Source: Rhodoferax sp. (GTDB taxonomy: Bacteria > Pseudomonadota > Gammaproteobacteria > Burkholderiales > Burkholderiaceae_C). Taken from it: 64,000 bases of DNA. Positions within the stretch are counted from its first letter, which is position 1. Each line of letters opens with the position of its first letter. The DNA lies in the NCBI RefSeq assembly GCF_030697375.1, contig NZ_JAUYQD010000080.1, positions 30,141-94,140 on the forward strand, in the 5' to 3' direction. This document shows positions 33,745 through 42,075 of the stretch, one piece after another. Under the pieces are notes generated by a model that had not been told where the DNA came from, made no database searches, and saw only the letters and a program-made list of their open reading frames with translations. The position numbers and the translations under genes were made by a program.

Positions 33745-33821
33745 CTGTCCGTAGCTCAGTTGGATAGAGCAACAGCCTTCTAAGCTGTGGGTCGGGGGTT
33801 CGATCCCCTCCGGACAGGCCA
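33745..33821 (+). tRNA. tRNA-Arg (anticodon UCU)
   Basis: The acceptor pairs CTGTCCG with CGGACAG, with discriminator G and encoded CCA (33819-33821). Anticodon stem ACAGC/GCTGT holds loop CTTCTAA with TCT at 33779-33781. The T arm has GGTTCGATCCC. This tRNA reads AGA/AGG. Confidence 0.97.
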
Positions 33822-33844
33822 AAGGCCCACGCATCGCCCGATGC

Positions 33845-34102
33845 CTATTCAATCACCAGTGTTTGCAGCACTCCCGTTGCGAACGGGTAGTGGGTGCAAC
33901 CTAGAAGCAGGGCGTCGATGTTGCCAGGATTTAAGCCAAATCTGCCCTTGGCCCCCGTGTAATGTGCGAAGGATGCTCCTGTTTTAATAGCATTTTCTTG
34001 CTCTATGGCGTAAGCCAAGCCGTCGCAAGGTTGCAGCATGCTGAGGCTGCCCACACCGCTGTCAAATACTCCGATAGGACGCAGTCCGGCCTGCGTTGTC
34101 AT
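33845..34102 (-). pseudogene. murI: Glutamate racemase remnant (internally deleted)
   Basis: The 85-residue reading frame keeps only the two ends of the MurI core. The N-terminus RPIGVFDSGVGSLSMLQ carries the first catalytic region. After a junction, NIDALLLGCTHYPFATGVLQ carries the second catalytic Cys. More than 150 residues between them, and the C-terminus, are missing. The gap is filled by a divergent copy of the dispersed repeat (33943-33992), read in frame. It follows fumA by 19 bp. Glutamate racemase is essential, so an intact copy must lie elsewhere. The fragment is very unlikely to be active. Confidence 0.85.
33943..33992 (+). repeat. Dispersed repeat, copy G (divergent, inside the murI remnant)
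   Basis: GCCCTTGGCCCCCGTGTAAT, then GTGCGAAGGATGCTCCTG, then TTTTAATAGCA. It keeps the CCCCCG, ATGTGCG and AATAGCA blocks in the right order and spacing, but the central CAGCTATCA is replaced. It is less certain than the other copies. Confidence 0.6.
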
Positions 34103-34121
34103 TGGCAGCGGTGGTGTGCGC

Positions 34122-35672
34122 TCAGGCGGGGTTGACTGCAATTGTTGTGAATTCACCACTGGCGATTTTCTTTTGCCATGTGGCTGGACCCGTGATGTGT
34201 GCGCTGGTGCCGCCCGCATCTACAGCCACGGTCACGGGCATGTCCACCACGTCGAATTCGTAAATGGCTTCCATTCCCAGGTCGGCAAATCCCACAACCT
34301 TGGCGGTCTTGATGGCCTTGCTCACCAAATAGGCGGCGCCACCCACGGCCATCAGGTACGCACTCTTGTGCTTTTTGATCGCTTCAATGCCTGCAGGCCC
34401 ACGCTCTGCCTTTCCGATCATGGAAATCAGGCCCGTTTGGCTGAGCATCATTTCGGTAAAACCGTCCATACGGGTGGCGGTCGTGGGGCCGGCTGGGCCT
34501 ACGGCTTCGCCCTTGACGGGGTCAACCGGGCCGACGTAATAAATCACGCGGTTGGTGAAGTCCACCGGCAAAGGTTCACCTTTGGCCAGCATGTCCTGGA
34601 TGCGTTTGTGCGCCGCATCGCGGCCGGTCAGCATTTTTCCGTTCAAAAGCAGGGTATCGCCGGGTTTCCAGCTTGCGACCTCCTCTTTGGTCAAGGTGTT
34701 GAGGTCCACTTTCTTGCTTTGTACGTAGTCGGGCGTCCAGTTGACGTTGGGCCACAAATCCAGCGACGGCGGATCCAGGTACACCGGACCGCTGCCATCC
34801 ATCACAAAATGCGCATGGCGGGTGGCGGCGCAGTTGGGAATCATGGCCACCGGTTTGCTGGCAGCGTGGGTGGGGTACATCTTGATTTTGATGTCTAACA
34901 CGGTGGTCAGGCCACCCAGGCCTTGGGCACCAATGCCCAGGGCGTTGACTTTTTCAAACAGTTCGAGGCGCAACTCCTCGGTCCGGCTCAGGGCCTGTCC
35001 CGCAGAGGATTTGGCCTGCAGGTCGTACATGTCGATGTCGTCCATCAGGCTTTCCTTGGCCATCAGCACGGCTTTTTCGGCGGTTCCGCCAATGCCGATG
35101 CCCAGCATGCCCGGGGGACACCAGCCGGCGCCCATGGTGGGGACGGTTTTGAGCACCCAGTCCACCACCGAATCGCCGGGGTTGAGCATGATCATCTTGC
35201 TTTTGTTCTCACTGCCACCGCCCTTGGCGGCCACGGTCACTTCCACCGTGTTGCCGGGCACGATCTCGGCAAAGATCACGGCGGGGGTGTTGTCCTTGGT
35301 GTTTTTGCGCAAAAATTCGGGGTCGGCCACCACGCTGGCGCGCAGGGTGTTGTCGGGGTGGTTGTAGCCTTGGCGCACGCCTTCGTTGATGGCGTCGTCC
35401 AGGCTGCCGGTGAAGCCTTCCCAGCGCACGTCCATGCCCACCTTGAGGAACACATTCACGATGCCGGTGTCCTGGCAAATGGGGCGGTGGCCGGTGGCGC
35501 TCATCTTGCTGTTGGTCAGAATTTGCGCAATGGCGTCTTTGGCTGCCGGGCTTTGCTCGCGCTCGTAGGCGCGTGCCAGATGGGCAATGTAGTCAGCAGG
35601 ATGGTAGTAGCTGATGTACTGCAGGGCAGCGGCAACGGACTCGATCAGGTCGTTTTGGCGAATGGTGGTCAT
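34122..35672 (-). CDS. fumA: Class I (iron-sulfur) fumarate hydratase
   Basis: The 516-residue protein interconverts fumarate and malate in the TCA cycle. It is the single-chain class I type. Cluster ligands are expected in ATGHRPICQDTGIVNVFLKV, AGWCPPGMLGIGIGGTAEKA and IPNCAATRHAHFVMDGSGP. The second domain has GRDAAHKRIQDMLAKGEPLP and YVGPVDPVKGEAVGPAGPTT. The ATG at 35672 fits family N-termini. The murI remnant follows. Confidence 0.94.
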   Translation of the reverse strand: MTTIRQNDLIESVAAALQYISYYHPADYIAHLARAYEREQSPAAKDAIAQILTNSKMSATGHRPICQDTGIVNVFLKVGMDVRWEGFTGSLDDAINEGVRQGYNHPDNTLRASVVADPEFLRKNTKDNTPAVIFAEIVPGNTVEVTVAAKGGGSENKSKMIMLNPGDSVVDWVLKTVPTMGAGWCPPGMLGIGIGGTAEKAVLMAKESLMDDIDMYDLQAKSSAGQALSRTEELRLELFEKVNALGIGAQGLGGLTTVLDIKIKMYPTHAASKPVAMIPNCAATRHAHFVMDGSGPVYLDPPSLDLWPNVNWTPDYVQSKKVDLNTLTKEEVASWKPGDTLLLNGKMLTGRDAAHKRIQDMLAKGEPLPVDFTNRVIYYVGPVDPVKGEAVGPAGPTTATRMDGFTEMMLSQTGLISMIGKAERGPAGIEAIKKHKSAYLMAVGGAAYLVSKAIKTAKVVGFADLGMEAIYEFDVVDMPVTVAVDAGGTSAHITGPATWQKKIASGEFTTIAVNPA

Positions 35673-35703
35673 GGTGGGGCGAGAGCTTGGGAGTTGATAA
35701 AAA

Positions 35704-36306
35704 TCAGTGGTCGTTGTTTTGTGTGCGCGACATGAGGCGGTCTGTGTAAGCAATGGCCATGGCAGACAGCAAGAAGGTGATATGGATGGCCGTTTGGGCG
35801 ATCAGCACCTTCTCGTCATAGTTGGCTGCATTGATGAACGTCTTGAGCAGGTGGATCGAACTGATGCCAATGATGGCGGTGGCCAGTTTCACCTTGAGAA
35901 CGGACGCATTCACGTGGCTCAGCCACTCGGGCTGGTCGGGGTGTCCTTCCAGGTCCATTCGACTGACAAAAGTCTCGTAGCCCCCCACAATGACCATGAT
36001 CAGCAAATTGGAGATCATGACCACGTCAATCAAGGCCAGCACCACCAGCATGATGATGGTCTCGTTCAGCGCCGTGACGGTGGCGGTTTCTTTGTAGCCT
36101 ATGCTGGTGATCAGGGCTTGCAATGCGGTTTGACTGCCGAAGGCGGCTTCGAGCAGGTGAACCAGCTCAATCCAGAAATGGAATACATAGACGCCTTGTG
36201 CCGCGATGAGTCCCAGGTACAGCGGGAGCTGCAACCAGCGGCTGGCAAAAATGAAGCGGGGGATGGGACGCAGATTGGTGGTTTTGGGGGAAGATGCTGG
36301 GTTCAT
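35704..36306 (-). CDS. UPF0114 / TIGR00645 family membrane protein (YqhA-like)
   Basis: The 200-residue protein has four predicted membrane helices and the family marks IPRFIFASRWLQLPLYLGLI, IMLVVLALIDVVMISNLLIM and VIVGGYETFVSRMDLEGHPD. Function is unknown. It lies 31 bp upstream of fumA on the same strand. The start at 36306 is preferred to an upstream ATG at 36333. Confidence 0.9.
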   Translation of the reverse strand: MNPASSPKTTNLRPIPRFIFASRWLQLPLYLGLIAAQGVYVFHFWIELVHLLEAAFGSQTALQALITSIGYKETATVTALNETIIMLVVLALIDVVMISNLLIMVIVGGYETFVSRMDLEGHPDQPEWLSHVNASVLKVKLATAIIGISSIHLLKTFINAANYDEKVLIAQTAIHITFLLSAMAIAYTDRLMSRTQNNDH

Positions 36307-36460
36307 TGGGTATATTGGCTTGTGGCCCGCCAATTGTAGGGGCGGGAAAATGCAATCGCAGGCGGGGGCTTGTAAGTTTGGGGCCAGTCAGTGGCTTGTA
36401 AGTGGCAGCCCCGACAGTCCGGTCTAGTTTTGATAAATGTTAACCAGAGGAGTTCAAGCT

Positions 36461-38458
36461 ATGAGTGAGCCAACGTCTGCCATCCAATCCACGCTCGTTG
36501 AAAACCGCGTATTTCCGCCCAGTGAAGAGTTCATGAAGGCGGCCCGCATTTCCGGCATGGATGGTTACCAAGCGCTGTGTGCCGAGGCTGAAGCGGATTT
36601 TGAGGGTTTTTGGGCCCGCCTGGCGCGTGAAAACGTGGTGTGGAACAAACCTTTCACCAAAACCTTGGACGAATCCAATGTGCCGTTTTACAAGTGGTTT
36701 GACGACGGTGAACTGAATGCTTCGGCCAACTGCCTGGACAAACACATGGGCACGGTCACCGAAAACAAGACAGCGGTCATTTTCGAAGCGGATGACGGCA
36801 CGGTCACCAAGACCAGTTACAAGGAATTATTGGCGCGCGTGAGCCAGTTTGCCAACGCCCTCACGGCCGAAGGCATCCAAAAGGGCGACCGCGTGCTGAT
36901 TTACATGCCCATGACGGTCGAAGGTGTGATTGCCATGCAGGCGTGCGCCCGCATCGGCGCCATCCACAGTGTGGTGTTTGGTGGTTTTTCCGCCAAGGCG
37001 GTGCAAGAGCGCATCATTGATGTGGGCGCGATCGCCGTGGTCACTTGCAACTACCAGATGCGTGGCGGCAAAGAACTGCCGCTGAAAGCCATTGTGGACG
37101 AGGGCATGGCACTGGGTGGATGCGAAGCCGTCAAGACGGTGCTGGTGTACCAGCGCACCCCCACCGCGTGCGCAATGGTGGAAGGACGCGACAAAACGTT
37201 TGACCAAGCATTGGCTGGGCAGAGTACTACGTGTGCACCGGTGCCGGTGGGGGCCGAGCACCCGCTGTTCATTTTGTACACCTCAGGTTCTACGGGCAAG
37301 CCCAAGGGCGTGCAGCACTCCACCGGGGGCTACCTGCTGTGGGCCAAGCTCACCATGGACTGGACATTCGATTTGAAGCCCGAAGACGTGTTTTGGTGCA
37401 CCGCCGATATTGGTTGGATCACCGGACACTCCTATGTGGCCTATGGCCCCTTGGCGGCAGGTGCGACCCAGATCATTTTTGAAGGCATCCCCACCTACCC
37501 GAACGCCGGGCGCTTCTGGCAGATGATTGAGCGCCACAAGTGTTCCATTTTCTACACCGCACCGACGGCCATCCGCTCTCTGATCAAGTCGGCCGAAGGC
37601 GATGCCGCAGTCCACCCCGATCGGTCTGATTTGAGCAGCCTGCGCATCCTGGGTTCGGTGGGCGAGCCCATCAATCCCGAAGCCTGGATGTGGTACTACA
37701 AAAACATCGGCCACGAAAAATGCCCGATTGTGGACACCTTTTGGCAGACCGAAACCGGTGGCCACATGATGACGCCATTGCCCGGCGCCACACCGCTGGT
37801 GCCCGGTAGCTGCACGCTGCCGCTGCCCGGCATCATGGCCGCCATTGTGGACGAGGTGGGCAATGACATTCCCAACGGGGTTGGCGGTATTTTGGTGGTC
37901 AAGCGCCCTTGGCCTTCCATGATTCGCACCATCTGGAATGACCCGGATCGCTTCAAGAAGAGTTACTTCCCCGAAGAAATGGGCGGTCATTTGTATCTGG
38001 CGGGTGACGGCGCGGTGCGCAGTGCGGACCGGGGCTACTTCCGCATCACGGGCCGGATTGACGACGTGCTGAACGTGTCGGGCCACCGCATGGGAACCAT
38101 GGAGATTGAGTCGGCGCTGGTCGCCAAGACTGATCTGGTCGCTGAGGCTGCTGTGGTGGGGCGCCCAGACGATGTGACCGGCGAAGCGATTTGTGCTTTT
38201 GTCGTGCTCAAGCGTCCGCGTCCCACGGGCGACGAGGCCAAAGCCCTCGCCAAGGAACTGCGCGACTGGGTGGCCAAGGAGATTGGGCCCATTGCCAAAC
38301 CCAAGGACATTCGGTTTGGTGAAAATTTGCCCAAGACCCGCTCCGGGAAAATCATGCGCCGTTTGCTGCGTTCGCTGGCCAAGGGCGAGGCCATTACCCA
38401 AGATACCTCCACGCTGGAGAATCCCGCGATTCTGGATCAGTTGGGCCAAACCTACTGA
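36461..38458 (+). CDS. acs: Acetyl-CoA synthetase (AMP-forming)
   Basis: The 665-residue enzyme activates acetate to acetyl-CoA through acetyl-AMP. The ATG at 36461 has AGAGGAG upstream. Motifs are the P-loop-like LYTSGSTGKPKGVQHSTGGY, DTFWQTETGGHMMTPLPGAT, the hinge RITGRIDDVLNVSGHRMGT, and the acetylation-site lysine in PKTRSGKIMRRLLRSLA. The N-terminal ACS-type domain (YQALCAEAEADFEGFWARLA) is present. A strong bidirectional terminator follows. Confidence 0.96.
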   Translation: MSEPTSAIQSTLVENRVFPPSEEFMKAARISGMDGYQALCAEAEADFEGFWARLARENVVWNKPFTKTLDESNVPFYKWFDDGELNASANCLDKHMGTVTENKTAVIFEADDGTVTKTSYKELLARVSQFANALTAEGIQKGDRVLIYMPMTVEGVIAMQACARIGAIHSVVFGGFSAKAVQERIIDVGAIAVVTCNYQMRGGKELPLKAIVDEGMALGGCEAVKTVLVYQRTPTACAMVEGRDKTFDQALAGQSTTCAPVPVGAEHPLFILYTSGSTGKPKGVQHSTGGYLLWAKLTMDWTFDLKPEDVFWCTADIGWITGHSYVAYGPLAAGATQIIFEGIPTYPNAGRFWQMIERHKCSIFYTAPTAIRSLIKSAEGDAAVHPDRSDLSSLRILGSVGEPINPEAWMWYYKNIGHEKCPIVDTFWQTETGGHMMTPLPGATPLVPGSCTLPLPGIMAAIVDEVGNDIPNGVGGILVVKRPWPSMIRTIWNDPDRFKKSYFPEEMGGHLYLAGDGAVRSADRGYFRITGRIDDVLNVSGHRMGTMEIESALVAKTDLVAEAAVVGRPDDVTGEAICAFVVLKRPRPTGDEAKALAKELRDWVAKEIGPIAKPKDIRFGENLPKTRSGKIMRRLLRSLAKGEAITQDTSTLENPAILDQLGQTY

Positions 38459-38469
38459 GGTCCGTAGCG

Positions 38470-38507
38470 GCAACAAAAAAGCCCGCGAAAGCGGGCTTTT
38501 TTGTTGC
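38470..38507. terminator. Bidirectional terminator between acs and the cytochrome c gene
   Basis: GCAACAAAAAAGCCCGC (38470-38486), loop GAAA, GCGGGCTTTTTTGTTGC (38491-38507). The 17-bp perfect inverted repeat has A- and T-runs on both sides of its GC core, serving the two convergent genes. Confidence 0.95.
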
Positions 38508-38549
38508 TTGCCACCGTCGATAACAGTGGCAAAAAAGACGGCAGCAGAA

Positions 38550-38864
38550 TTACTTCTGGCCCAGCACCCAGGCCACCAGCGTTTTGGCTTCGGCTTCACT
38601 GACTTGTGGGTTGGCGGGCATAGGTATGGTCCCCCATGCGCCGCTGCCGCCCTTCACCACCTTGGCTGCCAATTTGTCCACAGCGGCTTTGTCGCCTTTG
38701 TATTTGGCGGCAACGTCTTTGTATGCGGGGCCCACCAGCTTCTTGTCAACGGAGTGACATGCCATGCAGTTCTTCTTGGTGGCCAATTCTTGGCTGGCAA
38801 ACGCGGGAACTGCGGAAAGAATGGCTGCAGCGCTGAGTGCTACGGTGAACAGGGTACGTTTCAT
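38550..38864 (-). CDS. Class I c-type cytochrome (c551/c552-like)
   Basis: The 104-residue periplasmic protein has a signal peptide ending in VPAFA and one heme motif, CMACHS. The axial Met is in WGTIPMPANPQVSEAEAKTL, and LVAWVLGQK is the C-terminal helix. The size and VGPAYKDVAAKYKGD are typical of small electron carriers such as cytochrome c551, feeding oxidases or reductases. It is convergent with acs. Confidence 0.93.
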   Translation of the reverse strand: MKRTLFTVALSAAAILSAVPAFASQELATKKNCMACHSVDKKLVGPAYKDVAAKYKGDKAAVDKLAAKVVKGGSGAWGTIPMPANPQVSEAEAKTLVAWVLGQK

Positions 38865-38960
38865 TGAAGGCCTCTCGGGTTGGTTTACATTTGGACAACG
38901 TGATTGTAGTAACAGCGGTTGACAAATGCCTTACCGTCCAATGCAAATCTGGAGCAAATT

Positions 38961-39206
38961 ATGTATTTTCTAATGCTGGGAGTCGCTTTGTTGGGGATGA
39001 AATATCTGGAGTTTGGACCGGTTGCTGGGTGGGATTGGTGGATGGTTCTGGCCCCCTTCGCATTGGCAACTGCATGGTGGTGGTGGGCAGATACCACAGG
39101 CTATACCAAGAAAAAAGCCATGCAGGTGGAAGAGGCGCGCCGTCAGGCACGTATCGAACGCAGCCGCGAGGCCATGGGCACACTCAACAGCAAAAAGCGC
39201 CGATAG
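38961..39206 (+). CDS. TIGR04438 family small Trp-rich membrane protein
   Basis: The 81-residue protein has two hydrophobic segments separated by a short turn (MYFLMLGVALLGMKYLEFGP, WDWWMVLAPFALATAWWWWA) and a basic C-terminal helix (VEEARRQARIERSREAMG). It matches the small Trp-rich family known mainly from Burkholderiales. Function is unknown. The ATG at 38961 has a GGAG at 8-9 bp. Starts further upstream lack one. Confidence 0.82.
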   Translation: MYFLMLGVALLGMKYLEFGPVAGWDWWMVLAPFALATAWWWWADTTGYTKKKAMQVEEARRQARIERSREAMGTLNSKKRR

Positions 39207-39301
39207 GCAGCAGCCCAAGGCAGTGTTGACTTGCCGCATTTTTAAGCTTTACACCAAGTCCTGAGCACAGCGCCTTCGCTTGCGCGTGCACAATTCACTT
39301 T

Positions 39302-40120
39302 ATGCTCATTCATCCCCAAATAGACCCTATCGCCCTGCAGCTCGGACCAGTCGCTGTGCACTGGTATGGGCTGACCTACCTGCTTGCCTTTGGCCTGTTC
39401 ATGTTCTTAGGCAGCCGACGACTCCGGCACGCACCGTTTGCTTCCATCACAGGCCCCGGTGCCTGGTCTTACAAAGACGTGGAAGACATCCTTTTCTTGG
39501 GGGTCATGGGGGTGGTGTTGGGGGGGCGCATTGGTTATTGCCTTTTTTATAAGCCCGCGTATTACCTGGCGCACCCCTTGGAGGTTTTTGCCGTGTGGCA
39601 GGGCGGTATGAGTTTCCATGGCGGCATGCTGGGGGTTATTGCGGCCATGGTCTGGTTTGCCGTATCGCGCAACAGGCCTTTTTGGCAAGTGGCTGATTTT
39701 GTGGCGCCCTGTGTCCCTACGGGGCTGGCGGCTGGCCGTGTGGGTAACTTTATCAATGGCGAGTTGTGGGGCCGCTTGGCTGATCCGGCTTTGCCCTGGG
39801 GCATGGTGTTTCGGGGGGCGGGGGATTTGCCGCGCCACCCTTCGCAGGTTTACCAGTTTTTTCTGGAAGGACTTTTGTTGTTTGTCCTGCTGTGGTGGTA
39901 TGCCCGGTCCGTGCCGAAGCAAGGGCAGGTGGCCGCCGCTTTCCTGACGGGTTATGGCGTGTTTCGGTTTGTGGCGGAGTTCTTCCGCGAGCCCGATGCC
40001 CATCTGGGCCTGCTGTCCCTGGGCATGAGCATGGGCCAGTGGCTGTGTATGCCCATGATTGTTGGCGGGGTCGGGTTGTGGCTCTGGGCCGGGAGGCGCC
40101 CCGATGTACCGAAGAAATAG
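39302..40120 (+). CDS. lgt: Prolipoprotein diacylglyceryl transferase
   Basis: The 272-residue membrane enzyme transfers diacylglycerol to the lipobox Cys of prolipoproteins. The family signature GRVGNFINGELWGR is clear. Others are VHWYGLTYLLAFGLFMFLGS, GGMSFHGGMLGVIAAMVWFA and HPSQVYQFFLEGLLLFVLLW. Its stop codon is immediately followed by dispersed repeat copy D. Confidence 0.96.
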   Translation: MLIHPQIDPIALQLGPVAVHWYGLTYLLAFGLFMFLGSRRLRHAPFASITGPGAWSYKDVEDILFLGVMGVVLGGRIGYCLFYKPAYYLAHPLEVFAVWQGGMSFHGGMLGVIAAMVWFAVSRNRPFWQVADFVAPCVPTGLAAGRVGNFINGELWGRLADPALPWGMVFRGAGDLPRHPSQVYQFFLEGLLLFVLLWWYARSVPKQGQVAAAFLTGYGVFRFVAEFFREPDAHLGLLSLGMSMGQWLCMPMIVGGVGLWLWAGRRPDVPKK

Positions 40121-40171
40121 GGCGCTATCCCCCGAATAGTGTGCGTTGGCAGCTATGAAATTGGTAGCAAC
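40121..40171 (+). repeat. Dispersed repeat, copy D (intergenic)
   Basis: GGCGCTATCCCCCGAATAGT, then GTGCGTTGGCAGCTATGAAA, then TTGGTAGCAA. It begins at the lgt stop codon and fills most of the gap to the tctC gene. An in-frame ATG inside it would give a false longer tctC. Confidence 0.85.
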
Positions 40172-40204
40172 TGGTGGTTTGTGCAGGCACGGCAGGAGAC
40201 AGCC

Positions 40205-41209
40205 ATGACCCCAGGGCGCATTCTCGCGTTGGATTTCGCTGGGCGGCGTCGCCAATGGCTGCTGGCCGCCGCTGGGGCCTTGACGTTGCCGGTGGCGACA
40301 TGGGGCCAACCTCGCTGGCCGACCAAGCCGGTGGTGCTGGTGGTGCCTTTTCCCGAGGGAGGGGGGACCGACGTATTTGCGCGTCCGTTGGCCACCCAAT
40401 TTTCCAAGCAAACCGGTGTACCGCTCCTGCTTGACCACCGGGGAGGCGCTGGTGGCACCTTGGGGGCCAGCATTGCCGCCATGGCCCGGCCCGATGGCTA
40501 CACCTTGTTCATGGGGGCGGTGCACCACGCGATTGCACCCAGCATGTACCCCAAGTTGGACTACGACCTTGAAAAAGACTTTGTTCCCTTGGTGTTGCTG
40601 GCCAATGTGCCGCAGGTGTTGGTGGTCCATCCCCGGCAGGGGCCGGGCCATTTCAAGGCGCTGTTGGACCAGGTTCGCGCCAGTCCAGGCCGCATGAACT
40701 ATGGCTCGGCCGGTGGCGGCACCTCGCACCATCTGGCGGGGGAGTTGTTCAAGCAACAGACCCAAACCTTCATTACCCATATCCCCTACCGCGGCGCGGG
40801 CCCGGCCTTGCAGGATTTGATGGCAGGCCATATCGATATGCTGTTTGATGGCCTGGGGTCGTCCGCCGCCCATATCAGGGCTGGGCACATCAAGGCGCTC
40901 ATGGTGTCGGGGCCCAAGCGGAACCTCGCTTTTCCCAGCGTGCCTTGCGCCGCCGAGTTGGGGCTGCCTGACTACACGGTGAGTACCTGGTACGGCCTGT
41001 GGGCTCCCCGGGGCACGTCGGCGGAGGTGCAGTCCCGTATCGTGGAAGAGGTGAACCGTGCGGTCTCCAGCGATGAACTCAAAGCCCTGTGGGCCGGCAG
41101 TGGTGCGGAGTCCGGACGCCTGACGGCCGCGCAGTTTGCGGTGTTTGTGGGGGCTGAAGTCAAGCGCTGGGCGGCTGTGGTGAAGGCCTCGGGTGCCAAG
41201 TTGGATTGA
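40205..41209 (+). CDS. Tripartite tricarboxylate transporter substrate-binding protein (TctC/Bug family)
   Basis: The 334-residue periplasmic protein starts at 40205; the longer reading from 40139 is repeat-derived. The N-terminus carries a twin-arginine-like signal (RRRQWLLAAAGALTLPVATW). Bug-family marks are WPTKPVVLVVPFPEGGGTDV, LLDHRGGAGGTLGASIAAMA, GRMNYGSAGGGTSHHLAGEL and HIPYRGAGPALQDLMAGHID. The usual TctA/TctB membrane genes are not nearby. Coupling to malonyl-CoA synthetase suggests a dicarboxylate or thioester-precursor ligand, but this is inference. Confidence 0.9.
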   Translation: MTPGRILALDFAGRRRQWLLAAAGALTLPVATWGQPRWPTKPVVLVVPFPEGGGTDVFARPLATQFSKQTGVPLLLDHRGGAGGTLGASIAAMARPDGYTLFMGAVHHAIAPSMYPKLDYDLEKDFVPLVLLANVPQVLVVHPRQGPGHFKALLDQVRASPGRMNYGSAGGGTSHHLAGELFKQQTQTFITHIPYRGAGPALQDLMAGHIDMLFDGLGSSAAHIRAGHIKALMVSGPKRNLAFPSVPCAAELGLPDYTVSTWYGLWAPRGTSAEVQSRIVEEVNRAVSSDELKALWAGSGAESGRLTAAQFAVFVGAEVKRWAAVVKASGAKLD

Positions 41210-41241
41210 TGCGTAGCAACACAGAAGTAGAGGAAGACAGC

Positions 41242-42066
41242 ATGGCGGGTAGCGTTCATATGCGAGCAGACGGTCATTTGGTTTGGGTCACTTTGGACCA
41301 TCCCGGAAAATTCAATGCCATGTCACGCGCCATGTGGAAGGCCTTGAAGGAGGTGTTTGAAGGCATTCAACACGATGCTGCGGCACGTTGTGTGGTGGTG
41401 CAAGGGGTGGGGGGGCATTTCTGTGCTGGGGGCGACATTGCCGAATACCCCAGCTTTCGTTTTGACCCGGAACAATTGCAGCACTTTCACGAAAACGAGG
41501 TCTGGGGTGGTCTGCAGGCGATGCTGGATTGCGATGTGCCCATCGTCGCGCAGATCTCTGGCAATTGCATGGGCGCCGGGGTGGAGATTGCCAGTTGCTG
41601 TGATCTGCGCCTGGCCGGTGTGTCTGCCCGGTTTGGTGCACCGATTGCACGCCTGGGATTTCCCATGGCGCCGCGCGAAGCCGCGCTGGTGGCGCAGGCT
41701 GTGGGGAGCACCACGGCACGGGCCATGCTGCTGGCGGCCGAGGTGTTTGACGCGCAGCACATGCGGGAGTGTGACTTCCTGACACAGATCCTGCCGGACG
41801 CACAATTGGCCGAGCAGGCCCACGCCTTGGCGCAACGCATTGCCGCACTGGCCCCCCAGGCGGCCCGGTTGAACAAGCAAACCATTCGGGCATTAAATCG
41901 GCCTCTAGCCCCCGCAGGATGTGCGCAAGCAGCTACTAAATCAATAGCAAAACTGACGCCGGGCGCAACGCCGAATAGTTTCTCCAGCGCCTACAGCTAT
42001 GCCAGCAGCGCGGAGCACCGTGAAGGCATTGCGGCTTTTCTGGACAAACGCGCACCGAATTTTTGA
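41242..42066 (+). CDS. Enoyl-CoA hydratase/isomerase family protein, with in-frame repeat insertion
   Basis: The 274-residue crotonase-fold protein starts at the ATG at 41242, with AGAGGAAG just upstream; an ATG at 41209 overlaps the tctC stop. Oxyanion-hole segments are GGHFCAGGDIAEYPSF and ISGNCMGAGVEIASCCDLRL. The first hydratase Glu is not clearly placed, so hydratase activity is not assured. A repeat copy encodes residues about 220-236 (RPLAPAGCAQAATKSIA) between two C-terminal helices, before YASSAEHREGIAAFLDKR. It forms an operon with tctC and matB. Confidence 0.87.
   Translation: MAGSVHMRADGHLVWVTLDHPGKFNAMSRAMWKALKEVFEGIQHDAAARCVVVQGVGGHFCAGGDIAEYPSFRFDPEQLQHFHENEVWGGLQAMLDCDVPIVAQISGNCMGAGVEIASCCDLRLAGVSARFGAPIARLGFPMAPREAALVAQAVGSTTARAMLLAAEVFDAQHMRECDFLTQILPDAQLAEQAHALAQRIAALAPQAARLNKQTIRALNRPLAPAGCAQAATKSIAKLTPGATPNSFSSAYSYASSAEHREGIAAFLDKRAPNF
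41900..41950 (+). repeat. Dispersed repeat, copy E (in frame inside the enoyl-CoA hydratase gene)
   Basis: GGCCTCTAGCCCCCGCAGGA, then TGTGCGCAAGCAGCTACTAA, then ATCAATAGCA. This is the copy closest to the family consensus. It is sense to its host gene and translated without a stop. Confidence 0.9.
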
Positions 42067-42075
42067 ATATTCCTT

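Noticed and set aside
37283..38599. 438-codon open frame antisense to acs
   Set aside because: It runs through the acs terminator hairpin and has no family motif.
40139..40204. Longer N-terminus for the TctC protein
   Set aside because: The extra 22 residues are translated from the dispersed repeat; the ATG at 40205 places the signal peptide correctly.
39407..40888. 493-codon open frame antisense to lgt and tctC
   Set aside because: It crosses two well-supported genes and a repeat; composition is that of a shadow.
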